From: Pollenia angustigena
Taxonomy: Eukaryota; Arthropoda; Insecta; Diptera; Polleniidae
Direction: 5' to 3'
Assembly (NCBI GenBank): GCA_930367215.1
Contig: OV884059.1
Span: 65,753,393-65,817,392 of the forward strand
Length of the DNA stretch: 64,000 nt
Made by a program: the position numbers and the translations under genes. Shown here one piece after another: positions 12,366-23,231 of the stretch. Each line of letters begins with the position of its first letter. Within the stretch, counting starts at the first letter, position 1. The notes below the pieces were generated by a model. It worked only from the letters and a program-made list of their open reading frames with translations. It ran no database searches and had not been told where the DNA came from.

Positions 12366-13541
12366 TTATATTATAGAGAGTTGTCTGTTCTTGGCTGCCC
12401 TCAGAAGACTACTTTCGTCTTGGTGACCTGTCCAATCTTGAATGTTTTTCAACCACGTTATTTCCTTTCTTCCTCTCGGGCATCTTCCTTCAATTTTGGC
12501 CTGTAAAATGGTTTGGAGTCTATATTTTCCATTTCGCATTATGTGACCCAAATAAGATATTTTCCGTATTTTTATATTTTTTATTATTTCACGTCCGATA
12601 TTCATACGCCTAAGCACTTCTTCATTCGAAACGCGGTCAGTCCATGGAATCTTTAATATTCGCCGGAAAATCCACATTTCAAACGAATTTAATCTTTTTT
12701 CATCTGACACCTTTATCGTCCATGTTTCTGCCGAATATAGTAGTACGGACCATGTGAAACGTATTTTTGTTGTTAGGCTTATGTCGTGACTAGTTAGTGT
12801 TTTACTATATGTCAAAAAGGCGTCTCTGGCCATTTCAATCCTACATTTAATTTCTCTGGACATATCCCATTGATCGTTAATATGAACTACCAGGTATTTA
12901 AATGTTGAAACTTTTTCTATTGTGGAATTGTTTATCCGTATTGAAGTATTAGTTTGGCTCTTTTTTCTGCTCACAATCATGTATTTCGTCTTCTTAATGT
13001 TAATTTTTAACCCATGTATCTCGCTAGTTTGCATAAGTGCATCTACTAATTTCTGTAATCCTGGTAAGCTGCTTGCTAGTAATGTAGCGTCATCGGCATA
13101 TCGTATGTTATTTATTAATGTATTGTTTATCCTTATACCGATATTCTTTCCACTAAGTGATTCTCGGAATATTTTCTCCGAGTATAAATTAAATAAAAGA
13201 GGTGATAATATACACCCTTGTCTTACTCCTTTTGAAATTGGAACATTGTCAGTCAGTTCACCATCAACTTGAATGTTTGATATCTGTTTCCAATATAGGC
13301 TTTTGATGCATCTTATATCACTTTCCTCCAGTCCAATAGAGATTAAAATTTCCATCAATTCGTCATGTTTAACCGTATCGAATGCTTTCTCATAGTCAAC
13401 GAAGCAGAGATATACATCTTTTTGAACCTCACGACATTTTTGGGTTAATACTTGCACACTTAGTAGTGCCTCTCGTGTTCCCATGCCTTCTTTGAATCCA
13501 AATTGTGTCTCTCCCACATATGCCTCACATATTATACCCAA
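12366..13541 (-). pseudogene. RTE-type LINE protein, catalytic RT and C-terminal part
   Basis: This is the direct continuation of the upstream frame after a frameshift near 13530. It starts in the finger region (GETQFGFKEGMGTREAL) and carries motif A, CFVDYEKAFD, with D49; motif B, GVRQGCILSPLLFN; and the catalytic YADD at residues 148-151. It then has the thumb region and the RTE-like tail with SYLGHIMRNGKY and RGRKEITWLKNIQDW. No stop interrupts the remaining 391 residues. With the frame break as the main lesion, this copy is young compared with the other LINE remnants in the window. The first methionine is internal to the ancestral protein and is not a true start. Confidence 0.9.
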
Positions 13542-15381
13542 TTCGTCTATGTATAATTTTTAAAAATATTTTTAAAGCATGGCTCATTAGACTTATAAGT
13601 CTGTAATCACCGCATGTCCTCGCACTATTTTTCTTGGGTATTGTAATAAACGTCGATTTAAGCCAGTCTTGAGGATACTGTCCTGTCTCATAGATTTGGT
13701 TGAACAATATCAATAATAGTTGGATATTATTTCCATCTATTAGTTTAAGAACTTTGGCAGGTATTTGATCTGGGCCCGTTGCCTTTTTGTCCTTCATTGA
13801 TATAATTGCCGATTTTAATTCATCCTCTGTAATTGGCCTTCCTGTAAGATTGGTTTCTGCATCAGTATTAAGAAGTTCTGTTCTTTCGTCGTCCGTGAAT
13901 AGAGTTTTTATATATTCTTCCCATAGATGTTTCTTTTCTGCTATTTTGAATATGGCGGTATTGTTCTCATCAAATATAACTGCAGACGATCTCTTTGAAT
14001 ATATTCCGGATGCCTCCTTTAATTTTTTGTGAAGATTGAAATCGTCGTGTAGAATTTGTAGTCTTTCAATTTCTTGGCATTGTCTATTTATTTGCGCATT
14101 TTTTGCGGCCCGAGTTTCTATTCTAATTTCCTGATTTATATCCCAATATCTTTTATAGTTAGAGTTTTTGTGTTTGCTTCGTTCCTTGCGAAGTTCTCGT
14201 ATTTCGTCTGTCATCCATGCCTTGTTTTTTTTTGATGCTGTGGTTCCCAGGATATTATTAATGATAGCGTTGATGGAATTTTTTACGTTATTCCAGAGAT
14301 TTTCGACATCCTCTCCATCGATGTTATTGAGTTCTGCATTTAATTGGTCTGTCATTGCTAGTTTTGTTAATGGGTCATTAAGTTTTCCAATATTAAGTTT
14401 TCGTTGTGGCTTTTTCTTGCGGGTGGTACAAAGTTTGATACGTATTTTGCATAGCAGAAGGTTATGGTCAGAAGGAACGTCGGCCCCTGGATATGTGGAC
14501 CACCTTGTCACGCATGAGGAAAAACGCCGATTTATTAAAATGTAATCGATTTGGTTTCTGACAAGATTGCCCTTGTTGTCCTGTGGCGATTTCCAAGTGT
14601 AAAGTCTTCTCGCGTGAAGGCTAAACAAAGTGTTAGTGATTTTTAGTTTATATTCTTGACAGAATTGTATTAATCTTTCTCCACGTTCATTCCGTTGGCC
14701 TAAGCCAAATTTCCCTGTTATTTCAGTTGTTTCTTCCTGCCCAACTTTCGCATTAAAATCGCCTTGGATTATTGTAATATCGTGCGGCTTAGTCATTTTC
14801 AATAATTTGTCCACATCGCTGTAAAATTGTTCAATTTCATCGTTATCACCATCACATGTGGGTGCGTAGACTTGTATTATATTCATATTAATCGGTTTTG
14901 CGGATATTTTTATAATCATGGCTCTATCGGACATCGGAACATAACCAGTGACGCAGGCCGCAATGTTATTTTTAACAATGATAGCAACACCACTTCTGTG
15001 AATTCCCCTCCGGTTTCCGGAATGATATACTTTGGTACCTTGAGAACTAAAATCCCCACATTCCGTCCACCACGTTTCACTGATGCCCAGTACATCAATT
15101 TGAAGCCTCTTCATCTCACTTATGGTGTTATCTAGTTTTCCAAGTTCATAGAGACTTCTAACATTCCACGTTCCTATGCTAAGTTTTGTTTTACCTCCGG
15201 GGATTCTTAGCACCCTTGTTTGGCCGGAGACTGAGGGCCGTATGTTATTCTCTAAATTCATTGTAATTGTATGTTTTCCAAGGGATATTACTTCAGTGGT
15301 TTCCCGTTGCCTTCTTTTATAGTTTTCCATCTTGTATTCAGCCGCTCCTCTGGAGTACAGACGCTGTTTGTAGCCGCCCAA
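13525..15381 (-). pseudogene. RTE-type LINE protein, endonuclease and N-terminal RT part
   Basis: A 618-residue frame. Residues about 65-310 form an apurinic-type endonuclease: IGTWNVRSL with N73, SETWW with E102, VYAPT, QGDFNAKVG with D208 and N210, QIDYILINRRF, and GADVPSDHNLL with the catalytic D305-H306 pair. All are present, so the nuclease domain looks undamaged. Residues 530-618 begin the reverse transcriptase (ATGPDQIPAKVLK, then FITIPKKN and GDYRLISLMSHALKI). The frame stops just after HRRIGYNM where the RT should continue. The rest is in another frame at 12366-13541, overlapping by 17 bases, so one small indel separates them. The protein would nick target DNA and prime cDNA synthesis. 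Confidence 0.9.
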
Positions 15382-15414
15382 TATGGGACAGACGCTACAG
15401 GTTAATATAAGCTG

Positions 15415-15845
15415 CGCTTATTTTTATTTTTTTGAGCAAAAATAACAGTTATTTTTTGATTTTTATTTTTTCGAGCAAAAATAAAAGTCATTCTCTAAAT
15501 AAATGGACGTGATTTAATAATTTAGTTGACTTGAAATTTTTATTTAAGTGTTTAATTATCATTGGAATTCCTTATGCACATTAAAATAATTATTAAAGTC
15601 ATCTAAATTATTAAAACACGTAAATTTATTAAAAGAATAACTTTTATTTTTGCTTGAAAAAATAAAAATCTAAAAATAACTGTCAAATTTGTTCAAAAAA
15701 ATAAAAATCAAAAAATAACTGTTAGTTTTGATCGAAAAAATAAAAATCAAAAAATAACTCTTATTTTTGTTCAAAAAAATAAAAATCAAAAAATAACTGT
15801 TATTTTTGCTCAAAAAATAAAAATCAAAAAATAACGGTTTTCATC
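15415..15845. repeat. foldback repeat built from 37-bp units
   Basis: The unit 'aaaaatcaaaaaataact' followed by 'gttatttttg' recurs about five times between 15645 and 15835. It also occurs in inverse orientation twice between 15418 and 15495. A 150-bp non-repeated centre separates the two arms, so the whole can fold into a long hairpin. No coding capacity. The RTE element ends right at its left border. Confidence 0.7.
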
Positions 15846-16189
15846 TGACTTTTATGAAAAAAGGCATAACTGTTACGGTCCCTGGTTTCCTTATTTAAGA
15901 AAGTTTTACTTAAAACGAACAAAACAAGTTAAAATCAAGAAATTATATTTGGATTTTCTTGTCTGAAGAAGCAAAATGGATTGATTACCTTAGAAAATAA
16001 ACTTCTTTCCGTGTATAGTATGCATTTCAGAGTACTATATATCAAAAGTATTTAAGAAACGAAACAAATTTTGGTTTATTGTTTCTTGATTTTAATGTAT
16101 GCAAATAAAAGTACAAAGATGCTGAGTACCAATAAAAGGCACTAAATTGGCAACTCTGATCATAAGTATAATTGAATAACAGTGGTATC
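15846..16189. other. no gene seen
   Basis: AT-rich spacer between the foldback repeat and the pogo-like remnant. Confidence 0.45.
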
Positions 16190-17173
16190 CCGGTTTAACG
16201 TATACTCAGTTTAACGAATTCGCAATTTAACGTACGGTCATATTTTTTCCATTGAGTACCTTATATTACGAACAAATAGCAAATTTTTGTACTCTATTTA
16301 ACGAATTTTTACAAAAAAATTTGTAAAAGCAAAATAGATTGAATGCAAACATATATGCATCCATTCTCTTTTGTTTTTGTATACATTTTTACCATATTTT
16401 TAAAGCGATTTAACTGAAAACAACGAGTTAAGAGAAGTATTTTATTTTCTTACACAGAAAGCAAAGAAAATACTTGCTCTCCAAAATAAAAATTTGTACG
16501 TTACAAAGTAATTTTTTACTTTTGCTTACAAAACAAATGTTTGTTTTCTGTATCAAATTTTACTTCAATTTTGTGAAGTTTTTGTAAAGTTGACATCAAA
16601 ATGCCCAAAAGAAAACGTTAAATTCTATAAGAAAAATTAAACATTTTTAACGACTATGAAAAGGGCCTGCGACTAAGTCCTTTATCTAATAAATATCAGC
16701 TGCTAAAGTCATCATTATGCAAAATTATAAAATCAAAACGGAAACTTTTGAGCGAAATGGAAAAGACTAAATTCGGAATATTCCTATTATTGGTCCTACA
16801 CTAAAAGCAAAAGCCCTCTAGATCTACACAAAAAAATGTATGTTGAAAAATTTTAACCAGCCATGGCTGGTTCTGTAGATTCAAAAAACGCTATGGAATT
16901 CGTTTAATGAAGCAAAGTGGGGAGAAACTCTCTTCTAACAAAGAGTAAGTGCAGCCGTTTATATCTACATATGTACTCATTTAATTGAAAATGATATGAA
17001 GTATTTATTTTTGTTTGTGTTATGTATGGAAATAAACGAATTTACTTTGTTTTATTAAAATATTGTTGTTTTATTAATAAAAATGTATTAAAAAAAACTT
17101 CGGGATTTAACGAATTTTCCGATATAACGAAAGGGCCTGACAATATATCATTCGTTAAACCGAGATACCACTG
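16190..17173 (+). mobile_element. pogo/Tigger-like DNA transposon, internally deleted
   Basis: The ends are inverted: CAGTGGTATCCCGGTTTAAC at 16190 and the complement of CAGTGGTATCTCGGTTTAAC ending at 17173. 'TTTAACGAA' blocks recur just inside both ends. A TA follows the right end (17174-17175) and a TA lies one base outside the left end, matching the TA target of this group. Inside, broken frames between about 16601 and 16930 read as a CENP-B-type N-terminal helix-turn-helix: KLNIFNDYEKGL, KSSLCKIIKSKRKLL and ALDLHKKMYVEKF. The DDE catalytic domain is missing. It is a dead, non-autonomous copy. Confidence 0.75.
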
Positions 17174-17347
17174 TATATATATATATACATAATTTTGCTA
17201 GTGGTAACACTGGTGGTAGGTCTATTCAAGTGTGATTCAAAATAGAATTAATTAGTGCAAGCTTTTATTATAAGAATAGAGAAACAAATACAATTATGTA
17301 TTGAACGTAAAAGCTTAAAAAAGATTCTTGCTAACATTAAAGCATCT

Positions 17348-17421
17348 GGCCCATTAGCTCAGTTGGTTAGAGCGTCGTGCTAATAACGCGAAGGTCGCGG
17401 GTTCGATCCCCTCATGGGCCA
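17348..17421 (+). tRNA. tRNA-Ile(AAT)
   Basis: The 74 bases fold as a standard tRNA. The acceptor GGCCCAT pairs with ATGGGCC, followed by discriminator A. The D arm contains an A box (TAGCTCAGTTGG), and the anticodon stem-loop has AAT inside CTAATAA. The variable loop is AGGTC and the T arm holds a B box (GGTTCGATCC). The T stem has one C-U mismatch at its second pair; the rest pairs. There is no intron. The anticodon AAT (read as IAU) decodes isoleucine ATT, ATC and ATA. The gene is intact despite lying among transposon remnants, so it is probably functional. It is the only host gene recognised here. CCA is not encoded, as is normal in eukaryotes. Confidence 0.96.
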
Positions 17422-17436
17422 ATTGAAATTAAATTA

Positions 17437-17440
17437 TTTT
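17437..17440 (+). terminator. RNA polymerase III terminator of tRNA-Ile
   Basis: The first run of four T downstream of the tRNA lies 16 bases after its 3' end. Pol III stops at such runs, so the 3' trailer would be about 16-19 bases. Confidence 0.7.
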
Positions 17441-17702
17441 CATTTTAATTATTTTTCTTACTACGTCAAATCATATTCATATTATTCTATATTTTATAAA
17501 AACTACAAAACAGTGTCCTTTGAATCCATGAGAAAATCTTATACACCCAAATATCTTTTAATATATAATTTGGGAAAGACGCATGTTCAAGTGCTTTAAA
17601 AAAAATGCTATTAGAAAAAAAATGTATTTTTCATGCAGAGTATTTTATTATTTTTTCGAAATTACACAAAAATGTTTAGTTAAGTTCTTTTCTATTCAAC
17701 AA

Positions 17703-18000
17703 AAAGTAAGAAAGTATAGTCGGCGAAGCCCGACCATATGATACCCTATACCACAGTTTTTTAAAACATATCATGCCTATGTGTCCATAATAATATGGAT
17801 TTATCTATGTTTACAAACTTCATTAAATCGGGTTGAAAGTTTGTGAGAGACAGAAATTGGCCCCTACCTCCCCTTGTGGTCCAATTTTTTAAAAACTACA
17901 TAGCTTATGGGTCCATATAAATATATTTCTATCTATGATTTAAATTTCAATAAAATTGGTCGGATAGTTCCTGAGAGGCAGAATGGATTCGGCCCATTTT
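17703..18000 (-). repeat. hairpin-ended dispersed repeat, family B, partial
   Basis: It begins with 'aagtaagaaagtatag', a hairpin GTCGG-cgaag-CCCGAC and 'gataccctataccac'. It continues with internal blocks that resemble one another: 'aaacttcattaaatcgg' and 'aatttcaataaaattgg', each followed by '(t)gagaggcagaa'-like text. The same hairpin end occurs at 41613 and, inverted, near 58790-58813. The right border is not defined. Confidence 0.55.
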
Positions 18001-18512
18001 CAATAGGATTGGTCCTTGTGACAATAAGAGCCTTTGTCGATAATCGCAACACCCAAATTCTTAACACTTGTGACTCTGTCAACGCAACTTTTCAAAAAAT
18101 AAAGCCTCAAGACTTCCTTCCTTACAAAATTAAGAACGATTCATTACATTCAAACGTACGTATGTGCGCGATCAAACATTTCACACTTTTTCGTTAAAAA
18201 CATGTCTAAAATGATTCAAACTGCCACTACAAATTTACTTACTGTAGAACATTTATTCTTTATTTAATTATAATACTTTTTTATGTTTTATTCGGGTTTT
18301 TTCTTTTAATAAAAATAAATAGATTTTTTAATATAGACCTGTAACTTGGTTTGACATAACCTCTTTAATCGGTTAACGGAATACTGTATTTGTATTATAT
18401 GCAGTTCAAATTGGTTTTATGAAAATGTATAACATATTACCACATATTATGTTTTATCGGTTCATTTTTGACCATAACTCTGAAACCACTCTAGAACATG
18501 TAGATATTTAAA
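18001..18512. other. no gene seen
   Basis: AT-rich sequence between the family B and family A repeats. A 96-codon open stretch crosses the border (17907-18197) but shows no protein signature. Confidence 0.45.
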
Positions 18513-19063
18513 AACAAGTAATAGTGCTATATTCGGCTGAACCGAATCTTAAATACCCTTCACCATTTTGCGAGCAGAATACAGAGCAACTAGACAAAAA
18601 CAAAATAATTTTAGCCTAACATACATATTTCCAACACTAAAAACTTCATTATAATTTAAATTTAAAAAGCGAAAACAGGTAAATATTTTTTTTAAATCGT
18701 TTTTGAACATAAAAATTAAAAAAAAAAATTCGAACCAGTGGACTCACAGTTTCTAACCTCAACAAACCCCCAAGACAACTGCACCATGAAGGAACGTTGT
18801 TTGAATATCATTAAAATGAAATATGGCCCGTTTTATTGTTCACAACTCAACTCATTTGAGTTGTAATTATTTTTGATGTGTTTATTCATCACAATATAGC
18901 AAAGTTGTGAATTATGGTTCACATATTACAAATCAACTTATTTCTCCGGAAAACACATATCAAACGTAAGACGGACAGCCGGACGGATGGACATAGATAA
19001 ATCAACTTCTCTCCTCATAAGGACCCAGAATACATATAGTTTAGGGTCTCAGGTCAATATTGT

Positions 19064-19989
19064 GGTTAAATTTCAAGGGCCGATGTTGATTTTGAATAAA
19101 ACACAAACTATTTAGGAAATTATTGTAATTTTATTTTATTATGATATATTGGTATTACTCAATTATGCATGGAACAAAATATCGGCCAAATGGGCGCCGC
19201 GACCACGACGGCACACCTCCATCCGATGGTCCAAATTTTCGATGACCCTGAGGCATAATGGAGGTTCTATGCCGTTAATGTGCCGAATTATCTCATCCTT
19301 TAGCTCTTGAATTGTTGCTGGCTTATCGACGTACACCTTTTCTTTCAAATAACCCCAAAGAAAAAAGTCCAACGGTGTCAAATCACATGATCTTGGCGGC
19401 CAATTGACATCGCCATTACGTGAGATAACACGGCCATTGAATTTGTTGCGCAAAAGAGCCATTGTTTCGTTAGCTGTGTGGCAAGTGGCACCGTCCTGCT
19501 GAAACCACATATCGTCCACATCCATATCTTCCAATTCGGGCCATAAAAAGTTCGTTATCATCTCACGATAGCGAACACCATTCACAGTAACTGCCTGACC
19601 GGCCTCATTTTGGAAAAAACACGGCCCGATGATGCCGCCAGCCCATAAACCGCACCAAACAGTCACTCTTTGTGGGTGCATTGGTTTTTCGGCAATCACT
19701 CTTGGATTCTCATTCGCCCAAATGCGGCAATTCTGTTTATTGACGAATCCACTGAGGTGAAAATGTGCCTCATCACTGAATCACGAAGTGCACGATATGC
19801 ATTTTGATTTGAACGCCCATTTTCATAATAAGTCTGGATAACTTTAACACGTTGTTGGATTGTGTATCTTTCCATGGTTCAAATTGATTAAGTCTGAAAT
19901 AGAGAAATGTCAAATAAAATTCGGAAAAAAAACTTGGCGTTTAGGTGTGGTTCACATTCAACATCGGCCCTTACAATTTAACCACCCTT
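19064..19989 (-). mobile_element. DD41D mariner-type element, internally deleted (copy 2)
   Basis: The terminal inverted repeats are GGTTAAATTTCAAGGGCC on the left and the complement of GGTTAAATTGTAAGGGCC on the right. Both continue with GATGTTGA. The right end extends about 7 bases further (AAAGGGT) than the left, which is slightly truncated. The empty site in the family A copy at 9413 reads 'attgtagaaatt', so insertion was at a TA, as expected for this superfamily. It contains one minus-strand transposase remnant. Confidence 0.85.
19163..19875 (-). pseudogene. DD41D mariner transposase, internal deletion (copy 2)
   Basis: Translation starts at 19875 with MERYTIQQRVKVIQTYYENG, the N-terminal helix-turn-helix, and runs to ALRDS. 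It then jumps in another frame to DEAHFHLSGF, the first catalytic D. From there the frame is open for over 200 codons to 19163 and contains VTVWCGLWAGG, FQQDGATCHTANE (second D) and CDLTPLDFFLWGYLKEKVY (third D). Exactly 41 residues lie between the second and third D, which defines the DD41D group (the rosa-like branch of Tc1/mariner). About 110 residues between the helix-turn-helix and the first D are missing, and the junction shifts frame. The protein is therefore not functional, although its catalytic half is almost undamaged. Confidence 0.9.
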
Positions 19990-20023
19990 TAGAAATTACA
20001 AACGGAATGACACACTTATATAT

Positions 20024-20481
20024 TAGACTGGTCGCAATTTTTTTTTAAATTTAATTGCTTGCGCTGCTTAAAATATGAGGTTTGGTGTAAGAAATCATGA
20101 TCAAATTTTTCAGGCCAATCCGACGGTGCCTAGCCGTGCAGAGTGGGGCCCAAAGTTCCCCATATTATAAAAAAACATCTTTTCAATAAGATATTTATAG
20201 TTATACTAGTTGAAAAGCCGAAAATATGGCTTCGTTACGATCTTCCGCAGAGAAAGTACTTCATGTGTGCCAAATTTCAGCTTCCTATGTCATCAGATGG
20301 CTGCAGAAAGTTGCGGAAAGAATAGGACATACACGCAAACATCCTGACATACTAAGAAATTATATATTGTATAGATAGATTAAAGTATTTGCTGTTTAAT
20401 ATTTTAGTATGATACGAACGAAAGATTTTTCACCTAATTCGGGTACGCTGAATCCAGTGGTGCTAGCCGTTTTTTAAAGTT
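20024..20481. mobile_element. foldback element, left part, interrupted by the LTR element
   Basis: The end TAGACTGGTCGCAA at 20024 matches both ends of the complete foldback at 44498-45479. It is followed by the same 450-base series: 'gcgctgcttaaaatatgagg', 'aatccgacggtgcctagcc', 'gaaaagccgaaaat', 'gggtacgctgaatccagtgg'. At 20481 it is cut by the LTR retrotransposon and resumes at 30114. No coding sequence. Confidence 0.8.
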
Positions 20482-22628
20482 TGTTGCAGATTATCCACAG
20501 TGAAAGGGGAATTTTAAAAGAAATGAATAATTTTTTTATGATTTCACAGAATCTTAATTATGGTTATACCATTATTCTAAGCGCATTTAACAAAAAAAAA
20601 AAAAAAAAAAAAAAACTAACATATATGTATATACAGTATATCTGTATAAACAATATAATAAAAGTAAGTCAAGTAATCATAACATCATATTTGATAAATA
20701 CGTGTTAAACAAAGAAAAAAATAAAGATAATGATGAGAAAAATTGCATATGAACATAATGTCACTTCACATTACGATAGTTTATGTTATACTGCGGGACA
20801 CCTTTATGTTATGTTCTGCAGTTGAGTTGAATACACACACTAACAGTAGACAACATTGGTGTTAATAATTACATGATAAGTTTTACAAAAGTTATCGAAA
20901 GTTTTTTTGCCGTCTCTGAGACGACGTGGTACAAAATGACCTTTGTACTTGCCTTTTTGAATCTAGTCTTCATCTTGACAAAATCTCATCGGAAATAAAG
21001 CTTTGATTAATTTCCAATTGGTAACTATAACTATTGCTATATAAAACAAGCAAAAGACATTGTAAAGTTTTTTAAATAAATTGATACAATTGATTAAATA
21101 AAGTAATAGTTAATCTGATGTAAATTACAAACTAAAAAAAAAAAAAAAAAAAAAATTAATCTACACACCGGTAATTGCCATAATTCAATTTTACATTTTC
21201 TATTAGGCATACGCGCCTATTTTGTAAAAAAACCCATAATTCATGGTAAGAGATTAGCTTAGTTTTTGTGAAATTAATGAAACTAATATTATATTTCTCA
21301 TAGGGTTTTAATATATGGTTAACAAAATATATATGGGTTATGTCACCTAACCTCAATCCTTTACAAGTGATAAATTTTTGTCCAACACTATTTGAATATA
21401 TGCATCATCACTGACCATTCGTTAAGTTTAATATCGATCAACCAACAATTTAAAGGTGGATGTACATAATATAATAGTGATCGTAAATAAAAGATGAATA
21501 ATGATGTAAAACGCAATTTATTAATTTGATGACGTCACGCGGAGTATATAAGTAATGATAAGTATAAGATTATGTTAATCGGTCGTACAAAAATGTTAAT
21601 CGCTTAACATTATTCTGTATTCTGTCGGAATTAACATAAAACAAAAACAAATGAAAATATGAGAATTTAGATATCCATACATACATATGTTTGTATGTTT
21701 TAAAAGCTTTTCTTATATTAATTTTTAATTAATCCTGCCCAACGTAACAAAAAAAAAAAATAAAATAAAGAATAGATGAAGCTTGCAATAAAAGAATAAA
21801 ATTAGAAATAAGTTCATTAAAATTTGTGTATGCATTTTACTTTGAAGATTGAATTTATATATTTTATAATAAAAAGTAATTAAACTCAAAATACTAGTAA
21901 AGTGCATACAGTAATCTTAAATTAGTTCAAACAATATTCAATTTTTTTTTAAAGTTTAATTTTATTTTGCATGATGTATTACATAATGTTTAGTATCGCC
22001 GGTTACAAAAATGGTTATATATTAATAATTTAAGTTTCACAGCTAATATTCATTTTTAAATTACAGCGTTCCCGGTGATTTGAGCTCAAAACATCTGAGG
22101 CATTTAAAAGATAAGTAACCAATAACATTGCGAAGTATTCACGAGTATAAAAGAGTGAGTTTTTTTTTTATTTAATATATTCATGCATTTTTAAAAATTA
22201 TTAATTGATTACAAATTATGAATTAATTATAAACCATTCAGTTAGTAAGTTTATATAATTCTTGAACGTAAAATGAAAACTAATAAATATGTATTTTATT
22301 GTATAATGGATATAAATACTGAGTAGTTAGTTAATATTGGGAATGTCGATGTTGGGTTAACAATATGATTTTTTTTTAAAAGGGTATTATACTAGTTTTT
22401 ATGAAAAGATAAGTAAATTACTTCAATAGCCAATAGTTTTTTTTTCCCTTAAGACTTGGAAAGATACAAAGTTTCCTTTTTCTTTCGTGTTGTGCAGTGT
22501 TTTGCTTGGTCAAGGACCTCCCCATCCGACGAGCGTAGCCCTTTAAAACTTTCCAAGCACAGACCACGACAAAACAAAACATAATTTCCTTTGGAAATAA
22601 AGATTTAAAAATTTAGAGAAACGCAACA
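20482..22628 (+). repeat. 5' LTR
   Basis: Begins TGTTGCAG, ends CGCAACA. It holds two long A runs (about 20591-20615 and 21134-21155) and a core promoter near 21530. Near its 3' end CTTGGAAAG (about 22456) and CTTTCCAAG (about 22546) can pair, and an AATAAA follows at about 22599. Short open stretches in antisense (for example 21156-21356) are identical in both LTRs and show no protein signature. Confidence 0.95.
21530..21552 (+). promoter_or_regulatory. LTR core promoter: CRE palindrome plus TATA box
   Basis: TGACGTCA (21530-21537), the full CRE/ATF palindrome, lies 7 bases upstream of TATATAAG (21545-21552). The same pair is at 29015-29037 in the 3' LTR. The spacing fits a CREB/ATF-responsive RNA polymerase II promoter, with transcription starting some 25-30 bases downstream. 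This puts U3 at about 1.1 kb and R-U5 at about 1.05 kb. Confidence 0.65.
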
Positions 22629-22634
22629 TAAAGA

Positions 22635-22646
22635 TGGCGCCCAACG
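22635..22646 (+). other. primer binding site, tRNA-Lys
   Basis: TGGCGCCCAACG starts 6 bases after the 5' LTR. It is complementary to the 3' end of insect tRNA-Lys (CGTTGGGCG plus CCA), the primer used by gypsy. Twelve bases match before the similarity stops. Confidence 0.8.
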
Positions 22647-23231
22647 AGTTAGGCCAAATAACAGTGACCTAATTTCAAATTTTTTATTGTTGACAAAGTT
22701 TTACTTTGGGCAACCAATTTTTCCATTACAGATTAGTTAGTCCTTTTTCTGAAGGTAATTGAATAATTCAGTTTAAGCAGTAACTTTTATTCTGTCTAAA
22801 TTCACTTAGTCCTCAATTATTAGTCAATAAAAAAATTGTTGCAACACAATTGTCATTTCTAGCAATAATGAGTTCTAAGTTGAATATTTATACTATTTCA
22901 CATGAGTAAGTCGGTAACTAATACTAAAGACAATTTAGTGTAACTTTGATACTGTATGTGAAAAATTGCTTTTTATTTAGTTAGATTCAATAGACTTGGT
23001 CTTTATTTTAGTAAGTCATATCATAATTTTTTTTTTTAAATAGGTTATTTTATTTGCGATTAAATGATAGATCAAAATATTTCATATAGCTTGCGGGGAG
23101 AGTATTTTTCATAGATTATAATATTTTTTTTTTGAATTTATTATGTTTAAACCTTTTGTCGACATTCCCAATTATATGTATGTAAGATTAAAATTTGAAC
23201 AATAATTTAATTCAATTTATGGAAGTTTGAT

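Larger units (their letters stand above)
12271..15410 (-). mobile_element. RTE-type non-LTR retrotransposon, nearly full length
   Basis: A single minus-strand LINE. Coding sequence runs from 15381 to 12366. The 3' UTR is short and ends in a GAA microsatellite (plus strand 'cttcttcttcttcttt' at about 12269-12284), preceded by the block that reads 'ccgaatacggattggcaaat' on the minus strand. The GAA-type tail in place of poly(A), the single long coding unit and the endonuclease plus reverse transcriptase order fit the RTE group. The 5' end is near 15410, beside a foldback repeat. One frame break keeps it from being intact. Confidence 0.8.
18513..20023 (-). repeat. hairpin-ended dispersed repeat, family A, split by DD41D copy 2
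   Basis: The left part (18513-19063) starts with 'aacaagtaatagtgctata' and hairpin TTCGGC-tga-ACCGAA. It contains the signature 'gacggacagccggacgg' and 'aaggacccagaata', and stops within 'ggtcaatattgt'. The right part resumes at 19990 with 'agaaattacaaacggaatg'. In the uninterrupted copy at 9413 those two blocks are contiguous ('atattgtagaaattac'). The intervening 0.93 kb is therefore a later insertion of DD41D copy 2. The right end is in turn cut by the foldback element starting at 20024. Confidence 0.75.

Noticed and set aside
12922..14545. Plus-strand open frames opposite the LINE
   Set aside because: They are antisense shadows of the minus-strand RTE-type gene and show no protein signature of their own.
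20581..20615. Long A runs as poly(A) tails of inserted retrocopies
   Set aside because: The same runs occur at matching positions in the 3' LTR, so they are part of the LTR.
21156..21907. Two small minus-strand frames repeated at 28641-29392
   Set aside because: They lie in the LTRs and are duplicated only because the LTRs are. Composition is AT-driven and no motif is seen.
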